Shown piece by piece: positions 9,631 through 25,620 of a DNA stretch of 64,000 nt. Below the pieces are notes generated by a model that was not told where the DNA came from, did no database searches, and worked only from the letters and a program-made list of their open reading frames with translations. Every line of letters begins with the position of its first letter. Within the stretch, counting starts at the first letter, position 1. The translations under genes were made by a program, and so were the position numbers. Origin of the DNA: Vibrio sp. SCSIO 43137 (GTDB lineage: Bacteria > Pseudomonadota > Gammaproteobacteria > Enterobacterales > Vibrionaceae). Location of the stretch: assembly GCF_028201475.1 (NCBI RefSeq), contig NZ_CP116383.1, forward strand, positions 3,309,464 to 3,373,463. The letters run 5' to 3'.

Positions 9631-9750
9631 AAGCCTGGCGATGTCCTACTCTCACATGGGGAAGCCCCACACTACCATCGGCGCTATTGCGTTTCACTTC
9701 TGAGTTCGGCATGGAATCAGGTGGGTCCACAACGCTATGGTCGCCAAGCA
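9631..9750 (-). rRNA. rrf: 5S rRNA, proximal copy
   Basis: About 120 nt, starting TGCTTGGCGACC and ending CGCCAGGCTT on the minus strand, with the terminal helix fully paired. It lies 127 bp after 23S. The gap holds a hairpin at about 9768-9792 (TTTCACTTTTT and its complement) that resembles one in the rRNA leader. Confidence 0.96.
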
Positions 9751-9877
9751 AAATTCTGTTTTTGATTTCACTTTTTCTAAAAAAGTGAAAACCAACAAAT
9801 CGGAAAGCTGTTTAAAAGTCTTATTTACACATTCAATGTTCTATTTGAGTCCAAAACAAAACCCCTTGGGTGTTGTA

Positions 9878-12766
<2,889 letters not shown>

Positions 12767-13107
12767 TACAACCCCAAGAGGTTTCTATGTATGGCAAACA
12801 ACCAAGGTTTGTGTCTCTCATTATTTGAATGAGCGAGAGACATTTCGATTTTGCCGGACTCAAATATAAGCATCATTACTCAGTAATGTTGCTTCCAAGA
12901 ACACTTGAATGTGTGTTGGTACCTAAATCTCTTATGTTTCAAAGAAAGATTCAGGATTTGAGAACTTTTAATTAGATAACAATCAATCAAGTTGTTATCT
13001 GTCAGCTTTCCAAATTGTTAAAGAGCAAAGATTTTTTCTAATTAAAGAAATAAACCATTTTTAAGAACACTTACGTCTTTTTATTGCAAAAGAAATGTAC
13101 TTAAAGA
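12767..13107 (-). other. tRNA-Ala to 23S spacer with boxA
   Basis: This 341-bp transcribed spacer holds no gene. On the minus strand 13013-13027 reads TGCTCTTTAACAATT, the rRNA boxA antitermination element that recruits NusB and NusE. The last bases form one arm of the 23S processing stalk. Confidence 0.85.
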
Positions 13108-13183
13108 TGGTGGAGCTATGCGGGATCGAACCGCAGACCTCTTCGCTGCCAGCGAAGCGCTCTCCCAGCTGAGCTATAGCCCC
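13108..13183 (-). tRNA. tRNA-Ala(GGC) in the 16S-23S spacer
   Basis: 76 nt with encoded CCA. The acceptor stem is GGGGCTA/TAGCTCC with one G-U pair. The anticodon stem CTTCG/CGAAG holds the loop CTGGCAG, giving anticodon GGC. It is the only tRNA in this spacer. Most bacterial spacers carry Ile(GAT) with Ala(TGC), or Glu(TTC). Confidence 0.96.
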
Positions 13184-13265
13184 ATCTAGGAAAAGCAATT
13201 CCTTTCTCTTCACTTTCTAAACCTAATCAATCTGTGTGAACACTCATCAATGCACAATCATCGTT

Positions 13266-14817
<1,552 letters not shown>

Positions 14818-15069
14818 AAGTTTTTGTGGCTCAATGAATACTGAACATTACATAAGTAATGTTTGAATTGACTGTGCTCTTGTTGGTTTTCACTTTTGAA
14901 AAAGTGAAACAAAACAGCTCAAGGCTGCTTTCCAACTCGAATGGTCACTTCGTATCATTGAAACCGAATCGAAACCGAAGTTTCTAATTTGATTATCATC
15001 AACGAGTGCCCACACAGATTGATAGGTTTAAATTGTTAAAGAGCATCGCTTCCGTGAAGCGAGGCGGCC
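14818..15069 (-). other. rRNA leader with boxA
   Basis: The transcribed leader from P2 to 16S. On the minus strand, boxA (TGCTCTTTAACAATT) is at 15031-15045, directly before the 5' arm of the 16S processing stalk. A hairpin at about 14886-14909 repeats the TTTTCACTTTT motif found between 23S and 5S. Confidence 0.85.
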
Positions 15070-15097
15070 ATTCTAGCGATTTAATGTGAAGTGTCAA
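15070..15097 (-). promoter_or_regulatory. rRNA promoter P2
   Basis: On the minus strand, TTGACA (15092-15097), a 16-bp spacer and TAGAAT (15070-15075), followed by a GC-rich discriminator (GGCCGCCTC). This is typical of stringently controlled stable-RNA promoters. Confidence 0.88.
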
Positions 15098-15219
15098 ACA
15101 CTTTTTTACTTTTTTTATCTTCGCTTTAAAAGCGTAAGAAAAAGTCACATTGCCAGGCTGGTGCCTTAACTGATTTGGCTGACTAACCCTTGTGGTGTCT
15201 GCCGTGTCAGTGAGGGCGC

Positions 15220-15285
15220 ATTATAGAGATCGAAATCACATTGGCAACCCCTTTTATTGAAATAAATTCACTTTTTTTACTGTCT
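15220..15285 (-). promoter_or_regulatory. rRNA promoter P1 with UP element
   Basis: On the minus strand, TTGCCA (15242-15247), a 16-bp spacer and TATAAT (15220-15225), then GCGCCCTCACTGACACGG, which closely follows E. coli rrnB P1 around the start site. An A/T-rich stretch at about 15252-15285 is a likely UP element. Confidence 0.9.
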
Positions 15286-15368
15286 GGCTGCTTTTTACCC
15301 ACTAAAGGCTGATTTTACTAATTTTTGTTCTTTATTTATGCTTGTTTAAGCTAACAAAAGGAGTGGTT

Positions 15369-15905
15369 ATGAGTACATTAAGAAGCTACAAAGGAATTTT
15401 TCCCGATATTGATGAATCAGCCTATATAGATGAGAGTGCTGTTTTGGTCGGCGATATAGTCGTTGGTGAGGATTCCAGTGTCTGGCCCCTGGTTGCAGCA
15501 AGAGGGGATGTAAATCATATTCGTATCGGCAACAGAAGTAATATTCAGGATGGTTGTGTCCTTCATGTTACTCATAAGAATGAATCGAACCCGGAAGGCT
15601 TCCCTTTACTAATCGGTAATGAAGTGACCATAGGTCATAAGGTTATGTTGCACGGCTGCACAATCAAAGACCGGGTTTTGGTTGGAATGGCCTCGATTGT
15701 ATTAGATGGTGCAGTAATAGAAAGCGATGTAATGATAGGGGCTGGCAGCCTTGTCCCGCCCAATAAGACACTTGAGAGTGGCTACTTATATGTCGGAACA
15801 CCTGTTAAGCAGGCCCGCCCCCTTAAAGATTACGAACGGGCATTTTTAACTAAATCAGCAGAAAACTACGTTCAGAATAAGAATGAGTATCTTACAGATA
15901 TCTAA
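15369..15905 (+). CDS. yrdA: Gamma-carbonic anhydrase-like hexapeptide protein YrdA
   Basis: A left-handed beta-helix trimer protein of 178 residues from the gamma-class carbonic anhydrase group. Hexapeptide repeats run through about residues 15-150. The metal-ligand histidines are visible in DGCVLHVTHK and IGHKVMLHGC. Enzyme activity of YrdA homologues is uncertain. I chose the ATG at 15369 because AAAAGGAG lies in front of it; a longer frame from 15342 has no such signal. Its stop codon overlaps the stop of the convergent yrdB gene. Confidence 0.92.
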   Translation: MSTLRSYKGIFPDIDESAYIDESAVLVGDIVVGEDSSVWPLVAARGDVNHIRIGNRSNIQDGCVLHVTHKNESNPEGFPLLIGNEVTIGHKVMLHGCTIKDRVLVGMASIVLDGAVIESDVMIGAGSLVPPNKTLESGYLYVGTPVKQARPLKDYERAFLTKSAENYVQNKNEYLTDI

Positions 15906-16165
15906 CTTATCTCAATCTGACCAGATGAGTTAAATGATTCCTCTTCTATTAACTCTTCAGCGAGCTCTTCTATATCAAAGCGGTATTCAGAAAATACCAG
16001 GAGAGCTTGCTGTTCACCGGCAATGTTCTTGCCACTTAGCTTAGCCAGCTTATTAACGGAAATAATACAGCTAATAGTGTGACCTGATTGTTGTGCCGGA
16101 AATTCTATACACTCTGATTCTGCAAGCCACTGTTGAAGATCAGGAAATAGTATTGACTGGTTCAT
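15902..16165 (-). CDS. DUF1488 family protein (YrdB-like)
   Basis: An 87-residue protein of the DUF1488 family (start MNQSILFPDLQQWL), whose function is unknown. It starts one base after the aroE stop codon, so it is translated as part of the tsaC-hemF-aroE operon. Its TAG stop shares two bases with the TAA of yrdA on the opposite strand, leaving no room for a terminator. E. coli has the same aroE-yrdB-yrdA neighbourhood. Confidence 0.85.
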   Translation of the reverse strand: MNQSILFPDLQQWLAESECIEFPAQQSGHTISCIISVNKLAKLSGKNIAGEQQALLVFSEYRFDIEELAEELIEEESFNSSGQIEIS

Positions 16166-16166
16166 A

Positions 16167-16991
16167 TTACTCCTGCAGATTTTTTCTTAATTCACGAAGC
16201 ACTTGTTTTGTTCCGGGTCTCAGCCCTCGCCAAAGCATAAAACTCTCTGCGGCCTGCCCTACTAACATACCCAGGCCATCATAGACCTTGGCAGCCCCCT
16301 GTTCTTTAGCCCATTGGTTAAATGAAGTAACTCCCTGCCCGTACACCATATCGTAACTGACACTGGTGGTAGTAAATATTGCGCCACCTATATCAGGAAC
16401 CTGATTATACAGACTGGCTGAGGTTGAGTTTATGATGACATCAAAGGACTGGTTTACCTGATCCATTGGCATGGCTTCAACAGATCCATACCGGGCAAAC
16501 ATCTCTGCTAACTGCTGCGCTTTCTCATAAGTGCGGTTCACTATCATCAGCTTTTCCGGAGACTGATCTAGCAAAGGTTTTATTACGCCACGTGCAGCAC
16601 CACCCGCTCCGATCAACAGAATTCTGCTTCCCTGAAGAATAACCTGATTTTGCAGTAAATCCTGAACCAGACCTTCACCATCGGTGTTATCACCAATAAC
16701 TCCACCGTCATCAAGCTTTTTAAGGGTATTTACCGCACCAGCCAGTTTCGCTCTTTCTGTCAGTTGATCTGCGAAACTGAACGCCTCTTCTTTAAACGGG
16801 ACGGTAACATTACAACCTCTTCCCCCTTGTTGGAAAAACTGCTCAGCAGCTGAAGCAAATTCTTCCGGTTGTTGAGTGGTGTACTCCATATTCTGCATAG
16901 TTTGCCTGGCAAACAGGGTATGGATAAATGGGGATTTACTGTGTGAAATCGGGTTACCAAACACAAGATACTTGTCAGGTTTATCTTCCAT
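16167..16991 (-). CDS. aroE: Shikimate dehydrogenase (NADP+)
   Basis: Reduces 3-dehydroshikimate to shikimate in aromatic amino acid synthesis. 274 residues, the normal length. The substrate site SHSKSPFIH is at about residues 16-24, the catalytic Lys is in [11 protein letters not shown] (about 59-69), and the NADP-binding loop is GAGGAARGV near 127. It lies 64 bp after hemF and abuts yrdB. Confidence 0.96.
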   Translation of the reverse strand: MEDKPDKYLVFGNPISHSKSPFIHTLFARQTMQNMEYTTQQPEEFASAAEQFFQQGGRGCNVTVPFKEEAFSFADQLTERAKLAGAVNTLKKLDDGGVIGDNTDGEGLVQDLLQNQVILQGSRILLIGAGGAARGVIKPLLDQSPEKLMIVNRTYEKAQQLAEMFARYGSVEAMPMDQVNQSFDVIINSTSASLYNQVPDIGGAIFTTTSVSYDMVYGQGVTSFNQWAKEQGAAKVYDGLGMLVGQAAESFMLWRGLRPGTKQVLRELRKNLQE

Positions 16992-17055
16992 AACTTCGCC
17001 TTTTCAATAAGATAGGATTACTTTGACCCTATCACTTCTGCTGCTATTCGCCAAA

Positions 17056-18547
<1,492 letters not shown>

Positions 18548-18614
18548 TCCAAGAGTGTACTAATTCTTATTCAATCTGACTAAATCTATTTACAGCATAA
18601 ATAAACTTTTCCCT

Positions 18615-18652
18615 ACGCAAACGTTTTCCTTGCGCAGTTTTCACCTTATAAT
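18615..18652 (+). promoter_or_regulatory. PurR box and purEK promoter
   Basis: ACGCAAACGTTTTCCT at 18615-18630 is a full match to the purine repressor consensus. A TATAAT -10 lies at 18647-18652, so the PurR box covers the -35 position, which is the repression geometry known for purEK in E. coli. Confidence 0.9.
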
Positions 18653-18693
18653 GCGCAAACAGTCATATATCTAATGTGAATCAGGAGTCATGG

Positions 18694-19182
18694 ATGAAAG
18701 TCGGAATAATTATGGGGTCAAAGTCTGACTGGCCAACAATGAAGTTGGCAGCGGATATGCTGGATCAGTTTGCTGTTCCTTATGAGACAAAGGTTGTGTC
18801 TGCTCACCGCACACCTCAACTGCTCGCCGACTATGCCACAAGTGCAAAAGAGAGAGGAATTAAAGTGATTATTGCCGGTGCGGGTGGCGCGGCTCATCTG
18901 CCGGGTATGGCTGCGGCTTTCACCTCTCTGCCGGTGCTGGGTGTTCCTGTTCAGTCAAGAGCATTAAAAGGAATGGACTCTTTGCTGTCTATTGTGCAGA
19001 TGCCGAAAGGAATTGCCGTCGGCACCCTGGCTATCGGAGAAGCCGGGGCAGCCAATGCAGGCTTGCTTGCCGCACAAATCATTGCCACTCACGATGACGA
19101 AGTAGCAGATAAGGTAGAGGCTTTCAGAAATAGCCAGACTGAAACCATTCTTGCCAACCCTGACCCACGAGAGGACGACTAA
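18694..19182 (+). CDS. purE: N5-carboxyaminoimidazole ribonucleotide mutase
   Basis: Moves the carboxyl group from N5-CAIR to C4 to give CAIR in purine synthesis. 162 residues. The class I PurE signatures are [10 protein letters not shown] at the N-terminus, SAHRTPQLL, and [11 protein letters not shown] with the active-site His. An AGGAG motif lies 7 bases before the ATG at 18694; the upstream GTG at 18676 has no such signal. purK follows after one base. Confidence 0.97.
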   Translation: MKVGIIMGSKSDWPTMKLAADMLDQFAVPYETKVVSAHRTPQLLADYATSAKERGIKVIIAGAGGAAHLPGMAAAFTSLPVLGVPVQSRALKGMDSLLSIVQMPKGIAVGTLAIGEAGAANAGLLAAQIIATHDDEVADKVEAFRNSQTETILANPDPREDD

Positions 19183-19183
19183 C

Positions 19184-20308
19184 ATGCAGGTACTGGTACT
19201 GGGTGCTGGTCAGCTAGCCAGAATGATGGCGTTGGCCGGGGCACCGCTGAATATTGATGTATCGGCATATGATGTCCGCTCAGAAAATGTTGTCCATCCT
19301 CTGACGCTTGCTGTTATAGAGGCAGACTTAGAAAAAGCGATTAACCAGGCTGATGTTATTACTGCTGAGTTTGAACATATTCCTGCAGATATTCTGACTA
19401 TCTGTGAAAAGAGCGGAAAATTCTTACCAAATCCTGAGGCGATACGTGCCGGTGGTGACAGAAGAGTGGAGAAAGCGCTACTTGATGCATCTGGTGTCCG
19501 TAATGCCAAGTACCACATAATCAATCAGCGGGCAGACTTAGACACAGCCATTGAGAATATCGGGCTTCCCTTGGTATTAAAAACGGCTCTTGGCGGTTAC
19601 GACGGTAAAGGGCAGTGGCGTCTGAAGTCAGTTGATCAAGCAGATTCTGTCTGGCAGGAGATGGCTGACAGCATAAAAAGCACAGAGCATCAGGCAGTTG
19701 TGGCTGAGCAGATGATTCCGTTTGAGCGTGAAGTCTCGCTAATTGGCGTACGTAACCAGCAAGGTGATATTAAAGCTTACCCTCTTACAGAAAATACCCA
19801 CTTCGATGGAGTTCTAAGTGTATCCCGCGCCTTGCCTGAACATGCTCTGCAGCAGCAGGCGACGGACATGTTTAAAGCTATCGCTGAAAACCTGAACTAC
19901 GTAGGCGTTCTGGCTCTGGAGTTTTTTGAACTAGACGGAAAACTACTGGTCAATGAGATCGCCCCCAGAGTCCACAACTCCGGTCACTGGACTCAGCAAG
20001 GTGCTGAAGTTTGCCAGTTTGAAAACCATCTCCGAGCCGTCTGCGGTCTGCCCCTTGGCAGTACTGAATTGATTCGCCCGACCGCCATGGTCAATATTCT
20101 CGGGCAGGATTTACTACCGGAACAGCTACTATCTCTGGATAGCTGCCATATTCACTGGTACGGAAAAGAGAAGCGTCCCGGAAGAAAGATGGGACATATC
20201 AATATTTGTGCTGATAACGAACAGCAGCTTAGTGAGCGATTACTTACTGTATCGAAATGGTTAGATAAGGATAGCTTTCCCGGCCTGCATGTAGCATTAA
20301 ATCAATAA
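19184..20308 (+). CDS. purK: N5-carboxyaminoimidazole ribonucleotide synthase
   Basis: ATP-grasp enzyme that carboxylates AIR to N5-CAIR, the substrate of PurE. 374 residues. The N-terminal Rossmann-like loop is [10 protein letters not shown]. The ATP-grasp core includes [14 protein letters not shown] and the metal site ALEFFELDG...[15 protein letters not shown]. The ATG at 19184 lies one base after the purE stop, so the genes are translationally coupled. Confidence 0.96.
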   Translation: MQVLVLGAGQLARMMALAGAPLNIDVSAYDVRSENVVHPLTLAVIEADLEKAINQADVITAEFEHIPADILTICEKSGKFLPNPEAIRAGGDRRVEKALLDASGVRNAKYHIINQRADLDTAIENIGLPLVLKTALGGYDGKGQWRLKSVDQADSVWQEMADSIKSTEHQAVVAEQMIPFEREVSLIGVRNQQGDIKAYPLTENTHFDGVLSVSRALPEHALQQQATDMFKAIAENLNYVGVLALEFFELDGKLLVNEIAPRVHNSGHWTQQGAEVCQFENHLRAVCGLPLGSTELIRPTAMVNILGQDLLPEQLLSLDSCHIHWYGKEKRPGRKMGHINICADNEQQLSERLLTVSKWLDKDSFPGLHVALNQ

Positions 20309-20318
20309 ACTTCAGTAG

Positions 20319-20350
20319 TAAAAAAGGCGCTTTATCATGCGCCTTTTTCT
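20319..20350. terminator. Bidirectional terminator between purK and yrdD
   Basis: AAAAAGGCGC, an 8-base loop, then GCGCCTTTTT. A and T runs flank both sides, so it can serve purEK (plus) and dprA-smg-yrdD (minus). Confidence 0.85.
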
Positions 20351-20905
20351 CTATTTACCCTGAATATGCTGACATTTCCTGCTCGCACACTGAACTTCCT
20401 CTTTCTTCTCTAGCAGAAGTGGGTAACCACAAACCTCACACTTACCTATTACAGGAGGCTGGTTGACGGCAAACTTACATTTAGGGAAGTTATCGCAGGC
20501 ATAGAAAACTTTACCGAAGCGGGACTTTCTCTCCACAAGCTGACCACGGTTACACTCCGGACAAGTACAACTATCCGTTTGTTCCTTATCAGCTTCTTGC
20601 TCCATTGACTCGATATGCTGACAATCAGGATAGCCACTACATCCGATAAACATACCATAGCGTCCCTGACGTAAAACTAACTCACTCTGACATTGCGGAC
20701 AGGGAACACCTAACGGCTTAACAATATGACCATCATTTTGATGAAGGGGTTTAATATAGTCGCACTGCGGATACTGGTTGCATCCGAGAAAAGGGCCATG
20801 CTTGCCATGGCGGAGCTGTAACTCTCCGCCACACTGTGGGCAAGGTTCATGATCAAGCGCGTGCTCGTGCGCTTCAAAAAGTTGGTGGTTTATCTTTCCG
20901 CTCAT
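20351..20905 (-). CDS. yrdD: Topoisomerase-type C4 zinc-finger protein YrdD
   Basis: A 184-residue protein made of tandem zinc ribbons like those at the C-terminus of DNA topoisomerase I. Three canonical modules (CPQC, CPQC and CPEC, each closed by a downstream cysteine pair) and a shorter fourth one (CEVC...C...C) are visible. There is no topoisomerase catalytic domain. It probably binds single-stranded DNA; its role is unknown. It is the last gene of the dprA-smg-yrdD operon. Confidence 0.88.
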   Translation of the reverse strand: MSGKINHQLFEAHEHALDHEPCPQCGGELQLRHGKHGPFLGCNQYPQCDYIKPLHQNDGHIVKPLGVPCPQCQSELVLRQGRYGMFIGCSGYPDCQHIESMEQEADKEQTDSCTCPECNRGQLVERKSRFGKVFYACDNFPKCKFAVNQPPVIGKCEVCGYPLLLEKKEEVQCASRKCQHIQGK

Positions 20906-20918
20906 AATCAGGCCTGCA

Positions 20919-21392
20919 CTAATGCAAAATACCTGTCTCTGCGGTATACAGAAGCTCTTCCATTAAGGTATATGCGTTTTCATTACCCGGAACATTAAAC
21001 AGCACCATAAGAATGACCCATTTAAGATCTTCCAGCGCCAGTTCAGGTGTTTCCAGCCCCATGACTCTGTCGATCACCATTTCACGGGTCTCAGTAGTCA
21101 GTACATTAACCTGTTCGAGGAAAATAAGAAAACCACGGCAGGTCACATCAAGACGAGCCATCTCTTTTTCCGTATAGATACGGGTAGAGGTTGCTGCATT
21201 GGTGTCGATAACCGCACGGGTTTCACTCTGTTGAAGGGCTGCCAGACCTTCTAACCAATCCAGAGCCTTATAAATCTCTTTCTGGTGGAAGCCGGCTCTT
21301 AAAAGCTCTTCTTCAAGTTCGTCCTGGTCCACCATCAACTCTGCATCACTATGGATGTAGGTTTCGAACAAATACATCAATATGTCCATCAT
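20919..21392 (-). CDS. smg: Smg protein (DUF494)
   Basis: A 157-residue acidic protein of the DUF494/Smg family, named from its place next to smf (dprA) in E. coli; its function is unknown. It starts [16 protein letters not shown] and is predicted to be mainly helical. It lies 2 bp after dprA and 13 bp before yrdD. An internal Met at residue 2 makes the exact start uncertain by one residue. Confidence 0.88.
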   Translation of the reverse strand: MMDILMYLFETYIHSDAELMVDQDELEEELLRAGFHQKEIYKALDWLEGLAALQQSETRAVIDTNAATSTRIYTEKEMARLDVTCRGFLIFLEQVNVLTTETREMVIDRVMGLETPELALEDLKWVILMVLFNVPGNENAYTLMEELLYTAETGILH

Positions 21393-21394
21393 AG

Positions 21395-22498
21395 CTAACC
21401 CCTCCTCATTCGAATATAGCCACCTGAAACGGCAGCAACATGCCCTTGAAGCTCGAGCTCCAGAAGCTGCATCATTATTTCATGCACAGGTATATTGGTC
21501 CTCTGTGCCAAAATATCAACCGGTGTCGCTTCTACTCCTACGTTAGCTAACAGTTTAGCAAATGGCAATTGTTCATTTTCTTGTTGCACAGTAAACAAGC
21601 TGTTTTGATAACTAGATGACCCGCCTAAGTGATTTTCTATTTCAACCAGAATATCATCACAATCCTGTACCAGCTTAGCGCCTTGCTGGATAAGGGCATT
21701 ACTTCCCCTGCAATTAGCATTTTGAATCATACCGGGAACCACAAATACTTCGCGGTTCTGCTCAACGGCATATCTCGCCGTGATCAGGGAGCCACTCTTT
21801 ATAGCCGCTTCAACAATAAGTACGCCAAGAGATAATCCACTGATGATCCTGTTCCGGCGGGGAAAGTGCTCCGCACGCGGTTTTGAATCAGGCCAGAACT
21901 CGGAAACAAGCAGCCCCTGTGATTCTATTCTCTTAGCCAGTGCTCTGTGTTTTGCCGGATAAACCGATTCCAGCCCGGATCCCAGCACAGCGATAGTATT
22001 CCCCTCAACAGACAAAGCACCATCATGAGCTCTGCCGTCAATACCAAGTGCCAGACCGCTGGTAATGGTCAGTCCGCTTTCAGCAAGCATAGCGGCAAAC
22101 TGGCCAGCTACTTTCAGCCCTTCCAGAGAAGCATTACGACTGCCGACAATGGCAATTTGCGCAGAGCTCAGTAACTCAATGCGGCCTTTGACAAACAGAA
22201 CCAACGGAAAAGAGGCTATCTCTTTTAGCAAGGGAGGGAACTCAGGACTATGTGGAGTAACAATATTGTTAGATGAACTTTTGTTTCGCCAGTTTAAACA
22301 ACGTTCAGCGTGCTTTTCTGCCTCGTAACGCAGGTAGCTAATCTGTTGCGCAGAAAAGCCTAGTTTTTCTAGGTGTTTATGAGAATAGCCGACAATATTC
22401 TCAGCTGAACCCATTGCGAGCAGTTTGGTTAACTTTCGGCAACCTATTTTCGGTACTGAGGTTAACATTAGCCAGCATAATAGCTCTTTCTCTGTCAT
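21395..22498 (-). CDS. dprA: DNA-processing protein DprA (Smf)
   Basis: Loads RecA on incoming single-stranded DNA during natural transformation. 367 residues: an N-terminal SAM-like helical part, the Rossmann core with [25 protein letters not shown] and [15 protein letters not shown], and a C-terminal winged-helix (DML1) domain. Together with comM in this window it fits an organism that can take up DNA. Confidence 0.95.
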   Translation of the reverse strand: MTEKELLCWLMLTSVPKIGCRKLTKLLAMGSAENIVGYSHKHLEKLGFSAQQISYLRYEAEKHAERCLNWRNKSSSNNIVTPHSPEFPPLLKEIASFPLVLFVKGRIELLSSAQIAIVGSRNASLEGLKVAGQFAAMLAESGLTITSGLALGIDGRAHDGALSVEGNTIAVLGSGLESVYPAKHRALAKRIESQGLLVSEFWPDSKPRAEHFPRRNRIISGLSLGVLIVEAAIKSGSLITARYAVEQNREVFVVPGMIQNANCRGSNALIQQGAKLVQDCDDILVEIENHLGGSSSYQNSLFTVQQENEQLPFAKLLANVGVEATPVDILAQRTNIPVHEIMMQLLELELQGHVAAVSGGYIRMRRG

Positions 22499-22756
22499 TT
22501 CTGCCCCTACCCTGCTTCCACGCTGTCTGCTTAACCAAATAAAGAAAAAGCCCCTTGATATAACTGCTTATCTGTTGAAAATCAGCCCGGATAAAAAATG
22601 GATAAAAAAAGCACAAAAAAAAGAGTAAAATAATCAGAACCGACATACATCCGACGGCTATTTCTGTCCGGATGCTGTCATTTGACCATTAAAATGTCTA
22701 GAATTGGTGCCCCCGGCGTAAAGCCGATTCGGCACAGTTCAATTTTTTGAGTGTAT
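22499..22756. other. Divergent gap between dprA and def
   Basis: 258 bp without a gene. It should hold the promoters of dprA (minus) and def (plus). A small inverted repeat CATCCG/CGGATG lies at 22648-22674. The LysM-domain gene that I remember between def and dprA in Vibrio cholerae is absent here. Confidence 0.6.
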
Positions 22757-23269
22757 ATGTCTGTATTACAAGTATTAACATTTCCGGATGATCGCCTTCG
22801 TACGGTAGCAAAACCCGTTGAAGCAGTAACAACTGAAATCCAAAAGTTCGTTGATGACATGATTGAAACCATGTACGCAGAAGAGGGTATCGGCCTTGCT
22901 GCAACACAGGTTGATTTCCACCAGCGCATCGTTGTGATTGATGTTTCTGATACACGCGATCAACCTATGGTTCTTATCAATCCTGAAATCACTGAGAAAC
23001 GCGGCGAAGACGGTATTGAAGAAGGGTGTCTTTCTGTGCCGGGAGCAAGAGCTTTAGTTCCCCGCGCTTCTGAAGTATCCGTAAAAGCTTTAAACCGTGA
23101 AGGTGAAGAATTTACCTTTGAAGCAGATGATCTTTTAGCCATCTGTGTTCAGCATGAACTTGACCATTTAGAGGGGAAACTTTTTGTCGATTACCTATCC
23201 CCGCTAAAACGCAAGCGAATTAAAGATAAGCTGGAAAAAATAAAGCGTTTTAACGAAAGAAATAAATAA
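22757..23269 (+). CDS. def: Peptide deformylase
   Basis: Removes the formyl group from N-terminal Met of new proteins. 170 residues. All three family motifs are present: [14 protein letters not shown] with the metal-binding Cys, and QHELDHLEG (HExxH). I used the ATG at 22757; a GTG two codons earlier is the alternative. fmt follows after 10 bp, so the formylation and deformylation enzymes are made together. Confidence 0.97.
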   Translation: MSVLQVLTFPDDRLRTVAKPVEAVTTEIQKFVDDMIETMYAEEGIGLAATQVDFHQRIVVIDVSDTRDQPMVLINPEITEKRGEDGIEEGCLSVPGARALVPRASEVSVKALNREGEEFTFEADDLLAICVQHELDHLEGKLFVDYLSPLKRKRIKDKLEKIKRFNERNK

Positions 23270-23279
23270 AGAGGTTTCC

Positions 23280-24227
23280 TTGAGTCAGCCACTACGTATT
23301 GTCTTTGCTGGAACTCCTGATTTCGCCGCCCGTCATCTGGCGGCGTTGTTGTCTACGGACCATGAGGTTATTGCTGTGTATACACAGCCAGATCGCCCGG
23401 CAGGAAGAGGTAAAAAACTAACCGCAAGCCCGGTAAAAAACATCGCACTGGAAAACAATATTGCTGTTTTTCAGCCTGAGAACTTTAAATCAGATGAAGC
23501 TAAGCAGCAGTTGGCTGACCTCAATGCCGATATTATGGTGGTGGTCGCTTACGGCCTGTTACTGCCTCAGGTAGTGCTGGATACACCGAAACTGGGCTGT
23601 ATCAATGTTCACGGTTCTATCCTCCCGCGCTGGCGCGGAGCAGCACCGATCCAGCGTTCTATCTGGGCTGGTGATAGCGAAACCGGCGTGACTATTATGC
23701 AGATGGATATCGGACTGGATACCGGCGATATGCTGAAAATCGCCAGCCTGCCTATCGAGTCTGAAGATACCAGCGCCACAATGTATGACAAGCTGGCCAA
23801 TCTTGGCCCTGATGCTCTGGTAGAGTGCCTTTCAGAGATTGCTTCAGGCAAAGCCGTTGCTGAAAAGCAAAAAGATCATCTGGCCAATTACGCCAGTAAG
23901 CTATCTAAAGAAGAGGCAAAGATTGACTGGAATACAGACGCAGCATTTATCGAACGCTGTGTAAGAGCATTCAATCCATGGCCTATGAGTTATTTTTCTG
24001 TAGACGGAAACAATATCAAGGTGTGGAAATCCAGAGTTGAAAGTGAAACATCTGACAAGCCGGCAGGAACCATATTGAAAGCCGATAAGACAGGAATTTA
24101 TGTGAGTACCGCTAAAGAGATACTGGTACTTGAACAGATTCAGATACCGGGTAAAAAAGCGATGTCGGTACAGGATGTTCTGAACTCCAAAAGCAGCTGG
24201 TTCCAGATAGATAGCCAGCTAAGCTAA
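23280..24227 (+). CDS. fmt: Methionyl-tRNA formyltransferase
   Basis: Formylates initiator Met-tRNA with 10-formyl-THF. 315 residues. The catalytic residues sit in [19 protein letters not shown] and LDTGDML. The start codon is TTG at 23280 ([17 protein letters not shown]), with GAGG 5 bases upstream; no ATG upstream fits. The C-terminal OB-like tRNA-binding domain starts near residue 208. Confidence 0.96.
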   Translation: MSQPLRIVFAGTPDFAARHLAALLSTDHEVIAVYTQPDRPAGRGKKLTASPVKNIALENNIAVFQPENFKSDEAKQQLADLNADIMVVVAYGLLLPQVVLDTPKLGCINVHGSILPRWRGAAPIQRSIWAGDSETGVTIMQMDIGLDTGDMLKIASLPIESEDTSATMYDKLANLGPDALVECLSEIASGKAVAEKQKDHLANYASKLSKEEAKIDWNTDAAFIERCVRAFNPWPMSYFSVDGNNIKVWKSRVESETSDKPAGTILKADKTGIYVSTAKEILVLEQIQIPGKKAMSVQDVLNSKSSWFQIDSQLS

Positions 24228-24292
24228 TTAAATGCTTACATCGGCTGGCTCTGCCAGCCTTTACTTTTCAGAGATAAAATTAAGGTCACATA

Positions 24293-25573
24293 ATGAATGT
24301 TCGCGCAGCTGCGGCCAAGGTTCTTTTTCAGGTAGTAGATAAAGGACAGTCACTTTCTACTGCATTACCGGCAGCCCAACAAACCATCAAACCTCGCGAT
24401 CATGCCCTGCTTCAGGAAATCTGTTATGGCGCATTACGCTATCTGCCTCGTCTGGAGTCCATTGCAAATCAATTGATGGACAAGCCATTAAAAGGGAAAA
24501 AGCGTGTAGTGCACCATCTTGTGTTAGTAGGTATCTACCAGATAAGCTTTATGAGAATTCCTGCCCATGCAGCTGTCGGCGAAACCGTAGAAGCAACTAA
24601 AAACCTGAAAGAACCAAGGCTTCGCGGATTAATCAATGCCGTTTTACGCAACTACCAGCGAAATCAACAAGAGCTGGATGCACAGGCCACCAGCCATGAT
24701 GCTGGTAAGTACGGCCATCCTAGCTGGCTGATGAAAACTCTGAAAGAGGCCTACCCTGAACACTGGCAGCAGATAATAGAAGCCAATAACAGTAAAGCAC
24801 CCATGTGGCTGCGGGTTAACAGTAAGCATCACTCATGTGACAGTTACCTTAAAAAGCTGGAAAAAGAGGGCATTAGCGCTGAGAAGCACTCACAGGCAGA
24901 AGATGCACTGTTATTAGATTCTCCTTGTGATGTCAGCAAGCTTCCGGGCTTTGAAAAAGGTTGGGTATCGGTTCAGGATGCCGCAGCTCAGCTTTCTGTC
25001 GATTACCTTAAGCCTCAGGATGGCGAACTGATTCTGGACTGCTGTGCAGCACCCGGAGGAAAAACCGTCCATATACTGGAGCGGACAAATGATTGTCAGG
25101 TAGTGGCCATCGATGCCGATGAGTTCCGTCTTAAACGTGTCTATGAAAACCTTAAGCGCCTGAATGTTTCTGCAAAAGTGGTTTGTGGAGATGCCAGAAC
25201 ACCAGAAAAGTGGTGGCAAGGTGACAAGTTTGACCGCATTCTGCTGGATGCACCATGTTCCGCGACCGGCGTTATTCGTCGCCATCCGGATATAAAATGG
25301 CTGCGCAGGGCAGAAGACATTCAAGCATTATCTGATTTGCAGCGCGAAATCATGGATGCAATGTGGCAACAGCTTAAAGCCGGAGGCACAATGGTATATG
25401 CAACCTGCTCAATTATGCCTCAGGAAAACAGACTGCAAGTCGCTTCTTTCCTTGAAAGAACCCCTGATGCCAGATTGCTGGACTCCGAAATTTCATCACC
25501 GGGCAGACAAATTCTCCCGGGAGAAGAGAGCATGGACGGCTTCTATTACGCCGTATTAACCAAGCAGGCTTAA
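24293..25573 (+). CDS. rsmB: 16S rRNA m5C967 methyltransferase RsmB
   Basis: Methylates C967 of 16S rRNA using S-adenosylmethionine. 426 residues: an N-terminal NusB-like RNA-binding domain (about 1-140), then the methyltransferase core with the SAM loop [12 protein letters not shown] and two catalytic cysteines in [12 protein letters not shown] and [10 protein letters not shown]. The def-fmt-rsmB-trkA order is the E. coli order. Confidence 0.96.
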   Translation: MNVRAAAAKVLFQVVDKGQSLSTALPAAQQTIKPRDHALLQEICYGALRYLPRLESIANQLMDKPLKGKKRVVHHLVLVGIYQISFMRIPAHAAVGETVEATKNLKEPRLRGLINAVLRNYQRNQQELDAQATSHDAGKYGHPSWLMKTLKEAYPEHWQQIIEANNSKAPMWLRVNSKHHSCDSYLKKLEKEGISAEKHSQAEDALLLDSPCDVSKLPGFEKGWVSVQDAAAQLSVDYLKPQDGELILDCCAAPGGKTVHILERTNDCQVVAIDADEFRLKRVYENLKRLNVSAKVVCGDARTPEKWWQGDKFDRILLDAPCSATGVIRRHPDIKWLRRAEDIQALSDLQREIMDAMWQQLKAGGTMVYATCSIMPQENRLQVASFLERTPDARLLDSEISSPGRQILPGEESMDGFYYAVLTKQA

Positions 25574-25620
25574 AGCAGTTTTGTTTCCCCAAACAGTGAT
25601 TGTTAAAGAGATCAAATAAC

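Noticed and set aside
22401..22646. Open frame with a hydrophobic N-terminus on the minus strand upstream of dprA
   Set aside because: It overlaps the start of dprA in another frame and its second half is a shadow of that gene; no ribosome binding site or known family.
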